Of a DNA stretch of 64,000 nucleotides, positions 45,395-57,250 are shown piece by piece. The stretch's first letter is position 1. Every line of letters begins with the position of its first letter. Location of the stretch: positions 19,471,893 through 19,535,892 of the forward strand of contig CP141149.1 in NCBI GenBank assembly GCA_035235625.1, given 5' to 3'. Under the pieces are notes generated by a model. It was not told where the DNA came from, made no database searches, and saw only the letters and a list, made by a program, of their open reading frames with translations. The DNA is from Saururus chinensis (taxonomy: Eukaryota > Streptophyta > Magnoliopsida > Piperales > Saururaceae). The position numbers were made by a program, and so were the translations under genes.

Positions 45395-48300
45395 CAGGGG
45401 TGGCTTCACCATTAGGCAGCTTAGGCAGCTGCCTAAGGCCCTACCTAAACTTAAGGCCCCACCTAAAACTTAAGGCCCCATATTAAATATATTCTATATA
45501 TATTATATTTAATAGATAAAATTTTAATGTATTTATAAGAAATAATATCTTTTTTGTCTTATCCCCTTAATTAATATACTCCTTTCCTTACCTAGTAGCC
45601 TATTTTCCTTACCTAGCTAATAACCTATAAAAACTAGACTTAAATAGCTTTGGAAAGACACAAAGTTGTCCAACGTCCCTTCCCATAATTAATGAGTTTG
45701 AAATTGTCTTTTCCAAGAATCCAAGTCACAAAGGAAAATACATATAGCCAACGGTTATATGCTTTAATTTATTCCTTAAAATATTTCAATTTCCAAAGTA
45801 TAAAGAAAACTAAGTTTCACTTTCCATTAATAATTTCAAAGCCCATAACGAGCCATTGAGCCAAGGTTTTCTTTTATGTGCATATTATAAATAAGTTAAA
45901 CTCCTCTCATCTTTCACCTATTTTGATTCTACATCTATCTCAATTTTTAAGTGTCAAGGACAAAGGCTCTCATCTCATCTCTTGTGCTCACTCATCTCTT
46001 GCAAATTTGGAGATTACTGGTCACATCAAACTTTTCTTGATATTTTAATTTTTTAATTTTAGTTCATATTACTTTTTTAGCTATATTGTTCTTTTCTTAT
46101 AATTTTATCATTGTTTTATATTTCAAGGTTTTGTTTTGTTTGCAAATATATAATAACAAATATGTCTAATAGAAAATATGAATCCGGATATGAAAAACTA
46201 AAAAAGAAAAGAAGAGTAGATAAATTAATTCAATCTCAAAAAGGAGCCCTTGATAAATTTGTAACAAGTAATAAACAAGATTTAACGGGAAGCTTAAGCG
46301 ACAATTTAGCAATTGAACAACCAATTTTTAAAGAATTAGAAGATAATGAATTAGCAAATGAAAATGATACCAATGAGCATAATAAACCATCAAGTTCTAT
46401 TCCTAATGAAGAAAATAAAAAAAAATAGAAGAAAGTGAAAATCTTACTCAAATAGATGAACAAGATGAAGACTTTAATAAAATATCTCATTCTATTCCTA
46501 TTAACATTTATGATCCAGGACAATGGGTAAATATTGATACAAAGTTAAGAAATTTATTAGTAGAAAGAGGTCCAATTAGAGAAAAAAATATAATTTTTCC
46601 TAAAGATAAAGATTCTAGGCATTTTTCAACTACACATTACACTCGTAAACTACCAAATGGAGAAAAACATGATAGAAAATGGCTAGTGTATTCAAAAGAT
46701 TTAGATAAAGTATATTGTTTTTGTTGTAAGTTATTTAATTCAAAACCTAGTACAAGTCAATTAGTCAATGAAGGAACAAAAGATTGGAAAAATCTTAGTA
46801 TTAAGCTTAAAAGCCATGAGATAACTAATGAACATATAACTAACATGAATACTTGGGTGGATTTAGAAATAAGATTATTTAAAAATAGAACAATTGATAA
46901 AGACATCCAAGAACAAATTAATAAAGAGAAAGAACATTGGAAAAAAATATTATTAAGAATTATTGCTGTGGTTAAGAATCTTGCAAAAAATAACTTGGCA
47001 TTTCGTGGAAAAAATGAGAAGATCTATCAAGATAATAATGGAAACTTTTTAAGCCTAATTGAAATGATTGCAGAATTTGATCCAATTATGCAAGAACATA
47101 TTCGACGCATTCAACATGGTGAAATTCATAATCATTACCTTGGGCATAATATACAAAATGAATTAATATAAATGTTAGCATTCGAAATAAAAAATAAAAT
47201 AATTAGTAAAATTAAAAAAGCTAAATATTTTTCTGTTATACTTGATTGTACTCCAGATGCTAGTCATCAAGAACAAATGACTCTTATATTGCGATGTGTT
47301 GATATTTCAACTAGTCCAGTAAAAATAGAAGAATATTTTATAGAGTTTTTAAAAGTAGATAATACCTCTGGAAATGAACTTTTTAATGAGCTTGTAAGTG
47401 CTATAAAAAATCTTGAACTTGATATTGATAATATAAGAGGACAAGGATATGATAATGGTTCTAATATGAAAGGAAAACAACAAGGTGTACAAAAAAGACT
47501 ATTAGAAATAAATCCTAGAGCATTTTACACACCATGTGGTTGTCATAATCTTAATCTAGTACTTTGTGATATGGCTAATTCTTGTCCTAAGGCTATATCT
47601 TTTTTCGGAGTAGTACAACGTATATATTTATTATTTTCATCCTCTACAAAGAGATGGAAAATTTTACAAGATAATGTTTCTGTCTTAACTATTAAATCAT
47701 TGTCGCAAACACGATGGGAAAGTCGTGTTGACAGTGTTAAAGCAATAAAATTTCAAGCTCGAGAATTAAGAGATGCTTTACTTCAGTTAGCAGAAATAAG
47801 TGAAGATCCTAAGATAAAAAGTGAAGCTAAATGTTTAGCAACATATGAGTTTGAAAACTTTGAGTTCTTATTAGGCATGATTATTTGGTTTGATATATTA
47901 TTTGCAGTTAACTCTGTTAGTAAAAACTTACAATCTGAAGACATGCACATTGATGTTGCAATAAATCAATTACAGGGACTTATTTCTTTTTTAGAAAAAT
48001 ATAGAGAGAATGGTTTCACATCTGCTATAATTTCAGCTAAAGAGATTGCAAGTGGAATGGAAATAGAACCTATATTTAATGTTAAACGTGTAATTCGAAG
48101 GAAAAAACAATTTGATGAAAATGTTAATAATGAGGTAATGCAATCACCAGAAGAATCTTTTAGGATTAATTATTTTATATATATAGTAGACCAAGCTATT
48201 TCTTCTATTAAGAGTAGGTTTGAACAGTTTCAAATATATGAGCATATTTTTGGTTTTTTATTTACCTTGAAAAAATTGAAATCCTTAGATGATGATAGTT

Positions 48301-48792
48301 TGAAGAAAAGTTGTCTTAATCTTGAACATTATTTGAAACATGACATATTTGCTGATATTGATGGTTTAGATTTATTTTCAGAATTAAATGTTTTAAAAGA
48401 AATTGTGCAAATACAAACACTTACCCCAATTGAAACTCTAAACTATATAAAAAAATTAGATTCTTTTCCAAATGCATGTATTGCTTATAGGATATTATTG
48501 ACAATACACATGAATCGTTGCTTCTGCAGAAAGAAGCTTTTCAAAATTAAAATTAATAAAATCTTACTTACGATCGACAATGTCACAACAAAGATTAAGC
48601 GGGTTAGCAATTTTATCTATTGAAAAAGATATCTTAGCAAAACTTGACTATAAAAATTTAATTAATAAATTTGCCACTCAAAAAGCAAGAAGGATAAATA
48701 TTAAATAAAATTATTTAATTAATATATTATTATATTAAATATTAACGTTAAATAATTTGCCTAAGGCCCCCAATTACATTGAGCCGGCCCTG
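45395..48792 (+). mobile_element. hAT transposon, 3398 bp, with perfect 8-bp target duplication
   Basis: Left end CAGGGGTGGCTTCA and right end TGAGCCGGCCCTG form imperfect inverted repeats of the CAGGG hAT type. GTTGGCCC flanks both sides (45387-45394 and 48793-48800). Subterminal repeats of the AAGGCCC / CCTAAGGC kind occur at both ends (45417-45480 and 48755-48775). It carries one transposase gene, disabled by three small lesions. The clean ends and target duplication point to a recent insertion. Confidence 0.93.
46162..48708 (+). pseudogene. hAT transposase (TTF/MYM-type zinc finger, DUF4371, hAT C-terminal dimerisation), 3 lesions
   Basis: The ATG at 46162 opens a basic MSNRKYESGYEKLKKKRRVD start. 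A TTF-type zinc-finger part follows, with [26 protein letters not shown] and YCFCCKLF at about 46510-46740. Next is the DUF4371/RNase-H-like core ([61 protein letters not shown]). The end ([20 protein letters not shown], then [14 protein letters not shown]) is the hAT dimerisation region. About 849 codons in total, resembling plant zinc-finger MYM-type 1-like proteins. The breaks are one extra base in an A run at about 46412-46425, a TAA at 47169-47171 with the frame open on both sides, and a one-base shift at about 48505-48515. Everything else is intact, so decay is recent. Confidence 0.9.
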
Positions 48793-49041
48793 GTTGGCCC
48801 TCCTTTTCGCCCACCCACTGCCTCTGCTAGAACAAAAACATGAACACCAAGCATTTAGTAGTAATGGACCAATCTTAAATCTCTATTGCTATTATATTAC
48901 GAATACGAGTATCATAAAGTAGAACAAGATGAGACACCTTCAGTCTGGTCAGCTGCCTGTGACGGCACCACCGATGATTACACAAGGAAGGATACAAGGA
49001 GTGTGATCATCATGCGAGCTAATTGAAGATCTGGTCGTCAT

Positions 49042-49879
49042 GTTGTCTGCGTAGAAAGAAGATTGAAGAGAGGTGGAGCTCTGGATACCGAGAAGCAAGC
49101 ATCTCTTCTTGCGTGTACATATATATATATATAATATATATACTAGTCTGTTCTACCACCTATCTTCTTTGCATTAATATCTGAGTTGGTCAAACGCAAA
49201 CCCGGCCCCCATTTCGTCACATTAAATATGATGATAACCTTTTAACTGTGTGAGGTGGGTCAGGTCACTCAAATCCAAAATCAAACAATGAATTACATGG
49301 AATACGGCAAGCAACTTCTGCTGCCAAGTCAAAATCTCGCAGCGCCTTGCAGAAGCAAATAGAACTGCATTTCTATGCTTTCATTACTTGACAAATGAAT
49401 CCAATTAATTTAAACTACGACTGTTTTGCAAGGTTCATGATGCTTTTACATGGAAAAGCAGGTCATGGTCGTCCCACTTATGTTAATGAATGGTTTGATC
49501 TCAAGAGTGGAAATCCCACTCAAGATAGTCTTCTCCATTAATGACTAGCCAAGCGCCTCTTGTATTCAACTCGCCAAAATAACGCTCTCCTTGACCGTCT
49601 TGTCTTTTCCAGCGACCTGGTTAGTGGATCACTTGTGAATTGTTTGGTTGGATAAAGATCAGTAAACATATGTTCTCTGGCACAAGGGAGCCTGCATGCA
49701 TACAAGGTCACATAGTATACACACCAAGTAAATCATGATATAATCCCTTCTTGTGGTAAATCATGTATAAGGTCCATGTGTCTGGCATGACAGATTGGTG
49801 CATGCCTCCATATTATGTTCTCTGCTTACTAGTTTCAAATATATCATTGAGTTATAGCAGTAGCATAAGTAATGAAGTA
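49042..49879. other. Upstream part of the duplicated segment, no further gene
   Basis: Holds the decayed promoter of the dead peptide gene, with a TA-dinucleotide run at about 49118-49140 where copy 1 has its TATA box. No open frame worth calling. Confidence 0.45.
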
Positions 49880-49988
49880 TTTTCTCTCTCTTAAATTAAT
49901 AGCTCCATTTGGTTCATCACAATGAACTAATTTTAGTCTATTTTGGAAAACCAAAATGGAGCTATTAATATAAGAGGGAGGGAGGGAG
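49880..49988. mobile_element. Short Stowaway MITE, about 109 bp, near-perfect hairpin
   Basis: The CTCTCTTAAATTAATAGCTC arm with CATTTGG pairs with the CCAAAATGGAGCTATTAATA arm and GAGGGAG, with TA at both flanks (49878-49879 and 49989-49990). The internal loop is about 35 bp. Ends in GGGAGGGAG are typical of Stowaway. Confidence 0.8.
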
Positions 49989-49990
49989 TA

Positions 49991-50358
49991 TATACTTCTT
50001 TTCATTTATTTCTTTTTTAAAATCTAGTTATCAATTTGGTCAAAGCAAAAAAGAACAAAACTTCATCAGCAAAAAAATATATATCAAAAGATTACATATC
50101 TTTACATGGATCTACTCTCCAAAACTCAAATTGTCAATGTTTGTATGTCCAAGGCATTACTTAAAAATCAATTTAAATGCAGAATTACTATTTTTTTATT
50201 ATATATAAAACTTTCAAACTAATGGTGGGAGTTAAATATACAAGAAAGCATTTATAGAAGGCATTCTTCACCATCAGAATGACCTTTGCTAAAAGAAAAC
50301 GTAGACACATTGCGGAGACTCTATTCCTTCAGTCTTATATTTTGATACCTTTGCTACA
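49991..50358. other. AT-rich non-coding stretch
   Basis: No gene or repeat structure seen. Confidence 0.4.
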
Positions 50359-50457
50359 ATAATCTGCCCAATTGACAAGCTGCCTATCAGTGTTCTCTAC
50401 AACCAAATTGACCAAAGGAAGATACTTTCTCACTCTGGATGCTGCTGCTATTCTTGG
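50359..50457 (-). pseudogene. Possible fragment of a YlqF/DAR-type GTPase gene
   Basis: One open piece reads PRIAAASRVRKYLPLVNLVV and then ENTDRQLVNWADY. This resembles the start of the circularly permuted DAR/YlqF GTPases (HMAAA-RA-R-RL-LVDLV-EVRDARIPLS). The match is about 30 residues and the hallmark DARIP is lost (TDRQL). Stops close it on both sides and no later G motifs were found nearby. It may be a captured or decayed exon, or a chance similarity. Confidence 0.3.
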
Positions 50458-53400
50458 CTAGCTGTAGTGGATCACATAGAGGTTGCGTTGCATAAATCCT
50501 TCCACGTGCATGTTGATCAATCGTCATTTTCACGGTGTGCTAATTTTTTACGCAAACACATTAGATGTGTCTAACCTGACCGAATTTTATGAAGAGAGCC
50601 CGTGATCATAGTATGTAGGTCAAATCATGGTGCGAAGAGTCCTAACGTGTACATATCTACATAACATGATCCCAAACACAAGTAACTAATAGCTATGTAC
50701 AAAATTAGACATCTATGTCATAGTAAGGCTCCTATGTACTATGGTTACAAATCGTGGCCATGGAGCCCCGTTAGTTAAACATTTCCCTCTGGCGGGTGTT
50801 TCTAACCAAAAGACCTCGACTACCCCACAAGCTCTGCTTTCATGAATGGCTACGTCTGTCTTTAATGGCTCTATATACATGTAACTCGTGTTCTCCCTTG
50901 AGCCCATGGGCCTCCAAAAGTAGCCCTGCACTCCTTTCTCTTCATGGAACCAACGCAAATGTGAGGGAAACCGACTAAATGAGAATTTTTCTAATAATGT
51001 AAACTCAATTAGTAATTGTTAGCAGTCAAGGGATGGATTCAAATTTATAGAAGTTGTCTTTGGAGCTTAAAAATAGACAATGATGGTTGAACATTACAAC
51101 AGATGACAGTGGAGATGAGTGCAAGAACTCGCCTTTGAAAGATGATTGAACACAAAGATTTCAAGCACTTAGGCACATATAAGTACAATTTGCTTCGAGC
51201 AATTATTTTTTCCTATTGGATAAATCTAAGTTGTTAATGGACTATATCACGACAAACTTCTTCCAAAGATACAATTGAGCCTTTGAGAATATATAACTTG
51301 CAATGTTGAAGAATTTTCCCTAAACTCTCATTGAAACTGTGTAATAATGTGGCTAAGTGCCTTGAAGACATAAAGGAAAAACATAAGAGAAAGAGAACAA
51401 CACAAGAGGAGGAAGAACTAAGGTGCAATGTAGGTTATTTTCCGCATGCTTAAATGCTCAGACTTCAATATTTATTTATATTTTACAGGGAGCAAGGCAA
51501 AAAGTTGTATTCTTTTATGAAAAATTGCCTGATCACAACCTAAAGGATGCAACTATTCCCAATGGTTACAAACTATACTCAAACTTCAAGGGAGACAACC
51601 TTTCACAAAGAGGTGTAACTTAAATGAAACTCAACACAAATCTAAGGGATGCAACCCTTCACCACAAGGTGAACCCTTAGTAAATTTATAAAAAATACTT
51701 TTATAGTTTTAAAAACACTAACAATAATTTGACATAAAATTAAAATAAAATCTAAGAGAAGTCGTAGAAGTTACACATTAGGTATCCAAGAATGGTGCAA
51801 CGAGGTAAATTGCTCATTGTTGCATAAATAGCCTAATGTCATGACTAGGGGTGTAAATGGATGGATGTAGATAAGGCATAACTGTGGCCATCCATTTACA
51901 CCATAATCATGTTTTTGTCCGTATATCGTCTATCACAGATACAAATGCACATGAACAATAAAAAAAGCTTTTCTAGCCATGTTGCGACCTAAGGCAAATA
52001 TTCACCCAACAACTAAATCTAGCCCATCTACAACTTCTTCAGCTCTAAAAGACAAATCCAAAATGAAGTTGTCCTTAATGTGCCAAAAGAGTTTATGCTT
52101 GGATGGAAAAAAAAGGAGAGCTTGGCATGGCTAAGACGACAATACAAATGGCCGTGACGATAGTGCCATGGGTATTGATCGTAGCAGCAAGGGTGATCAA
52201 AGGAGTTGAAGAGGAAAAGGAAGAATGATAAGAGATGTAGAATTTGACATAAGCTACCTAGTTCTCAAACCAAGGGTGGTTGGAAGTAAAAATTTGATTA
52301 AAAAATAAGTTATAATAATAATGAGATAGTCTCATCTAAAAGTAAATAATAATATTATGGAAGATATGTGACAAAATGACGTATTTTTACCTGTCTTTTT
52401 ATTAAGAGCGATCCTGTGGAAGATGCAAACAATTGCAATCATGAACAACCCTTATTTGTAGTCACCCACCTTAGAGTTAGATAAAAAAAGTCTATTTTAA
52501 GTATGGTTGGACACAAACTTATCCGGATGTGATTTACACCCTTCCAGCTAAAGCCCTTAGCTATGGGTTGATTGGATTGCATTGTGACTACCATGCAGGA
52601 GGAGGACTTAGGACTTAGGAACTTAGAGTATCTCAAGAATATAAAAGTAGCAAATGTCTTTGGCAACTAAAGCCCTTTTTTGGGTAGGTTGGAGCATGTT
52701 ACAAAGAGTTTATAGATGGTAGAGGATTGTATAGAAAGAAATTTTATTATATGTACCCTTATGCATATTTAGTTGTCAAATTAAGATTCAATGGCCAAAA
52801 TAAAAAAAGGAGGCATACATGTTATATAAAACATGTCTACCTCCTATATTACGAACTTCATAAAATCATAATTGTGCAACCAAATGCAGCTCCAAAGCAC
52901 CCAGGGTGTGTCTAAGCTCATATTAATGGGACACTTATAGAAACTATAATCTTCATGTCCCACAAAAAGATTTGGGCCTCCACTAAATTTCTAAAGCAAT
53001 AACTATCATGATATCCTGACATGAGGGTCCACCAGAGCAAGGTCATGATGCACAAAATAACAATAATTTATAGTGTGGCCTACATAAAGAGAATAGTCAT
53101 TTAAAGTATCATTAATCATAACAAAAAGAAACTCACAAATCTACGAGTCCCAATTAACTTGACAAATGAATCGCCATATGGTAGAATTATCATAGTCATC
53201 CAAGTAAATAGACAACTAAAGTTTTTCTACCAAAACTACCCAAGTCTCACACACCAATGTTTATTCAATGCACGTGTTGCATAACTTGCACCTCCCAGCT
53301 AAGCATCAACATACTTGAAGGCATCAGTGTGCACGAATATACATAGTTGAAAATTCATACAAATGAAAAACTGCCCATGAGCTTTCTCCCAGTAAGATAA

Positions 53401-55143
53401 CACACACACACACGTGCACACTAAATTACAAACTTATGTTTTGAAAATACAATACATACATATAAATCTAAAATGACCTTAAAAATAAACATTGAAGGCA
53501 TTCCACCTTCTAAACAAACTTTTTGTAAACCATAACCAAATCTATAGAAATTAAACATGGTCTTTCACGTTACCCAGACACCCTTGATCCAAGGGCCTCA
53601 TCCTAGACTGCTTGTATGCATCTGGCACCAATCTTGAAGGTTATACATTTTTTGCCTCCAAAAGTAGACACGGGCTTGCTTGTACCAATTATGTACAATT
53701 CACTTTGTGCACTCAGCACACAGCTAACTTACCAATTTTTTATCTTATTACCCAAACATGAATAATCCTATTCCCATCCCATAGCATATACGACGTTGGA
53801 AACATGATGGAAAGACAAGCATATAACCTTAAAATCATGAGCAAGTTTCCCACCCATATATGAGCAAAATTCAAAACCCTAATTTCATTATTATGATTAA
53901 TTACAATTTTTAGAAAAAAATGATTCCATATGTTAGGTGATCATAAAAATTTTAATTGCATCAAATTAGAGAGTTACAGAATAAGCTTATATTATAGATA
54001 CAAAATGACTTCAAAAAGTAACTAATTCATAATTTTAGAAATTACTACATAGTTTTGGAGAATTTGTGTAATCGAAAATAAAATAGAGTAACTCGATGTT
54101 AGAGACTCGAAATAAAAAAAGGATTTCATGTCGAACAAATAACTCAAAGAAATTTGAAATGAACATGACACGAAGATAGAAGACACTTTTGAACACAAAA
54201 TCATAACAATTGTGAAATCTAACCCACATGCCTTTTAGAAAATCTAATAATTATATACTCATTAGAAAAAATTCCAAAAACTAGTAGATGAAACTAGACA
54301 CATAAAAAAATCTCTAAAAATTTTCTTGAGTCAAATAAAGAATAACTGGAATGAAGTCCAAAATCATGAACAATGTCAACTGGCCAAAACAAGTTTTAGG
54401 AATATATAAACTGTTGAATGGGTAAAAATTAGATAAATTACATGAAATTTATATCATACCTAGATGAATAAATTAGGAATGTTTAGAGAAGACTAAAGAA
54501 GCTTACTATAAGGTCCTAAACAAGGGTGTGCAGACAAAACTGAGGCAAAACTTTATATGATAACACCACTTGAATTGAAGACTAACAAATTTCCTATTAG
54601 AGATACACAATTGAAGCAACAAGAATGTGAATCCAAACAAAAGAACACATCATAATTAGTCACTAAAGTCATCAAAAACATATTTCCAATCATCATGTAA
54701 CTATATATCATAAGAGCATATGTCAAAATCCATGTCTATAACATGTAAATAAAAACCCTAAATATCATACTTTTCAATATCAACATTCAAAACAATCTCA
54801 AGCATGCAAATTAGTAGGTGTAGATAACTTAGGTCTTAAGTTGATCCAAAAATCCTGATTTGAAATAAAGAAAGACCCTTGTTCAAAATTCTAATTCTTA
54901 GAAAGAACACTTAGGAACCAACTTCTAAAAGCAACGATTCTTTGAGACTCAAGAAATTTTTTTTTGTTACTTTAAAATGATTCATTCGTTCATGAATCAG
55001 TTCTATAATGGCATGGAAGTTGAGGAAGAATCTTCATGATGGTGCTCCAATGGTGAGGATTCAAAGGCTAGGGTTTTTCCAGGGGTTTGTCAATGGTGGT
55101 TCTCACAAAATCTCATGAAAACCAATAGAACATTTGGTAGAAT
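50458..55143. other. Long gene-poor, repeat-poor stretch
   Basis: I see no gene, no element with two ends and no tandem array, apart from one TAGGGGTGTAAAT-type end near 51846 with a short inverted partner (CCATCCATTTACACC at about 51890) and an AC-dinucleotide run at about 53400-53415. Short open frames here lack known motifs. Confidence 0.4.
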
Positions 55144-57250
55144 TGTCATTCTTGAGGGTTTTCTAATATTTCCTTAAAATATATATTTTTTTGCAATATA
55201 ACAACTGTATTTCAAGAAAATTTGACAAAATCCAAAATGTATAAAAATATTTTTCATGAATTTAAATAATCAAACATGATTTTTTTGAAATAAACTTTTC
55301 AAATAATCACAAGTCTAGATCAAACACTCTTAGGCATGAAACAAAATAAACACAGATAAATAACATGGCCATGGGCTTAAACAAATATGTATCCCATGCA
55401 CTATTGAATATAAGTCCCATAATAGACCAAAATGTAGTATCAAATACAAGTCCAAAAATATACATATCAAACTCTCCCCTTAACTAATACATCAAAATGA
55501 TACATCAAATCTTGACAACAAAGGAATTATAGAAGGTCAAAAGTCAACCTGGAGTTTGGAATGTTTGGTCATCTAACAAAAGTAAGAGTCCATCTTATGG
55601 AGCTCTCAACCTAGGACTCGTAGAAGCCTTTGGGATATTCGGGGTCAAAAAGAACGAAAATGAGTATTTTCCATACTCAATAGAAGAGTTTAATAAGTGA
55701 GCTCGACGAGTCCATATATAGCTACATTAATAGAGCATTAACATGAAACAACAATAACATAAATAAATCGGAGTCTCACATAACAACACAACCCTACTCA
55801 TACATGTACTAACCGACTCGTGTTGTCATATCCATATAGTCTTATGCATACTCTTCCTCTTATAATCTTTTTATTGACATATGGTGCCCATTAGAAAATT
55901 AATCAGCTCTAGTATCGAAGGGAAGGAATGTCACTAGAATGACACATTAACCTCTAGGGAGACACCATGAACTTTTTCAAGGTAAAGATACACCTATGCT
56001 CATAGGCCACAAAATCATGCATGTAAGAGTGCATCCATGATACTACTTACCTGAGTGTGCAAATGGCCACTCTTCAGGGCCATACAATGCCGACTAAAGG
56101 CAGAATCATATAATGACAACTATGGATAGAATCATTAAGTGTCATCTATTGACAAAAATTCATATAGTGCCAACTATGGGTAAAATCATACAATGCTCTA
56201 TATAATATATTAAACATCATAGATTAATTACAACACCAAGACAACATCCTCTAGGATAAACACATACATAGCTAAACATGAGAAATGGTTAGTTGACTAA
56301 TCATGAACGGGCTCAAACATAAAAATTAATCCATCTAACCCCTAAGGTCTTATACTCATAAATTTATCATATTAGTTTTCCTTAACATTCAAGTTTGAAT
56401 TAAATATTTTATTCTTGTTTACAATTATGCTTTGAAATTCTCCTGGCTCATAGCTTTTTACTAACAAATCCAATATCAAACTAGTTCCAAAACCTTATTC
56501 TCCAAGTGCAACATACCTCAATTCATCCATCTCATAATCGTGATCCATCATACATTTCAACATATTAATGTAACATACGCTTACAAACCACACCATAGGC
56601 AATTTGTCAAGCTCATAATTCATCATATAACTTATAGTCATACTTATTAGCCACCATACAAAAATACACATGATCCAAATGTAAAGCATACTCATAACTT
56701 ACATGCTCATTATATGCATAATCGAACATCTAACATTTGATCAACTCTCCCATCGAACATCATTCAACATCCAAAATATTAAATCTCAAGAACCCTAGCA
56801 TGCTACTTATCAATCAAGGCATGTTATCATGAAATTATAGGTTTAAAGGCCCCTACCTCGTTGTTCACCCAAGTTAGATGGAAAGTCTATGTGGTGGCAA
56901 TGTTGACTGCAAAGTCAGTTGTTAAAGGTATTGCTAATTGAGAGAGATTATTGTCACGGGGTTAAGGATTGCTAGAGGTAGTCAACCGGCAAGATGGGAG
57001 CATGGTTGGAATTTGGGTGACTAGAGATGGGGGTTTGGGTAGGAGATGAAGGATGAGGGAGAGGTGGAGGAGGGTGTTGGCGGTCGGATCTGGTTCGTGG
57101 TGTTGTTGGTCGATGGTTAGGCAATGAAAAGGTGGTGCCTTTACTCTAAAATCAACGTTGGCAATATGCACACATGACCAAAAGTGGAAAAAGAGGGGGA
57201 GAGGTTGTCGAAAGTGTCTAGAGGTGGCTCAGGTAGGTGGAGAGTAGTGG
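55144..57250 (+). mobile_element. Family-A LTR unit, diverged, host of a nested relative
   Basis: Starts TGTCATTCTTGAGGGTTTTC, aligning to the start of 35839 through CCTTAAAAT and TTTTTTGCAATATAAC. It has the same landmark order: CATCCATCTTATGGAGCTCTC-like block, CATACAATGCTC zone, CCCCTACCTCG and the ACACATGACCAAAA block. It breaks at 57250, where the nested unit begins. A short tail may continue from 61674 to about 61974. Confidence 0.6.

Larger units (their letters stand above)
45268..49041 (-). pseudogene. Dead paralogue of the cysteine-rich peptide gene, split by hAT
   Basis: Exon 1 corresponds to 49041-48938 and exon 2 to 48823-48793 plus 45394-45268. The splice sites are still GT and AG. 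After the ATG, exon 1 has 4 extra bases relative to the intact gene and a TAA in the signal-peptide frame, where the intact gene has GCTTTATCG. Exon 2 keeps VGGRKGGPTMCPACACCTPP and then one extra base makes a TAG in place of the second Cys cluster. Before the end there is an extra segment of about 22 bp near 45305-45326. The hAT element lies between the Gly-Pro codons and the CPAC block. No product is expected. Confidence 0.85.
45240..49693. repeat. Segmental duplication, copy 2 (holds dead peptide gene and hAT element)
   Basis: Matches 19850-21513 when 45395-48792 and one target copy are removed. Its order and orientation are the same as copy 1, about 25-29 kb away. Confidence 0.8.

Noticed and set aside
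46111-46161. Upstream TTG start for the hAT transposase
   Set aside because: A plant start should be ATG; the ATG at 46162 opens the basic N-terminus expected for this family.
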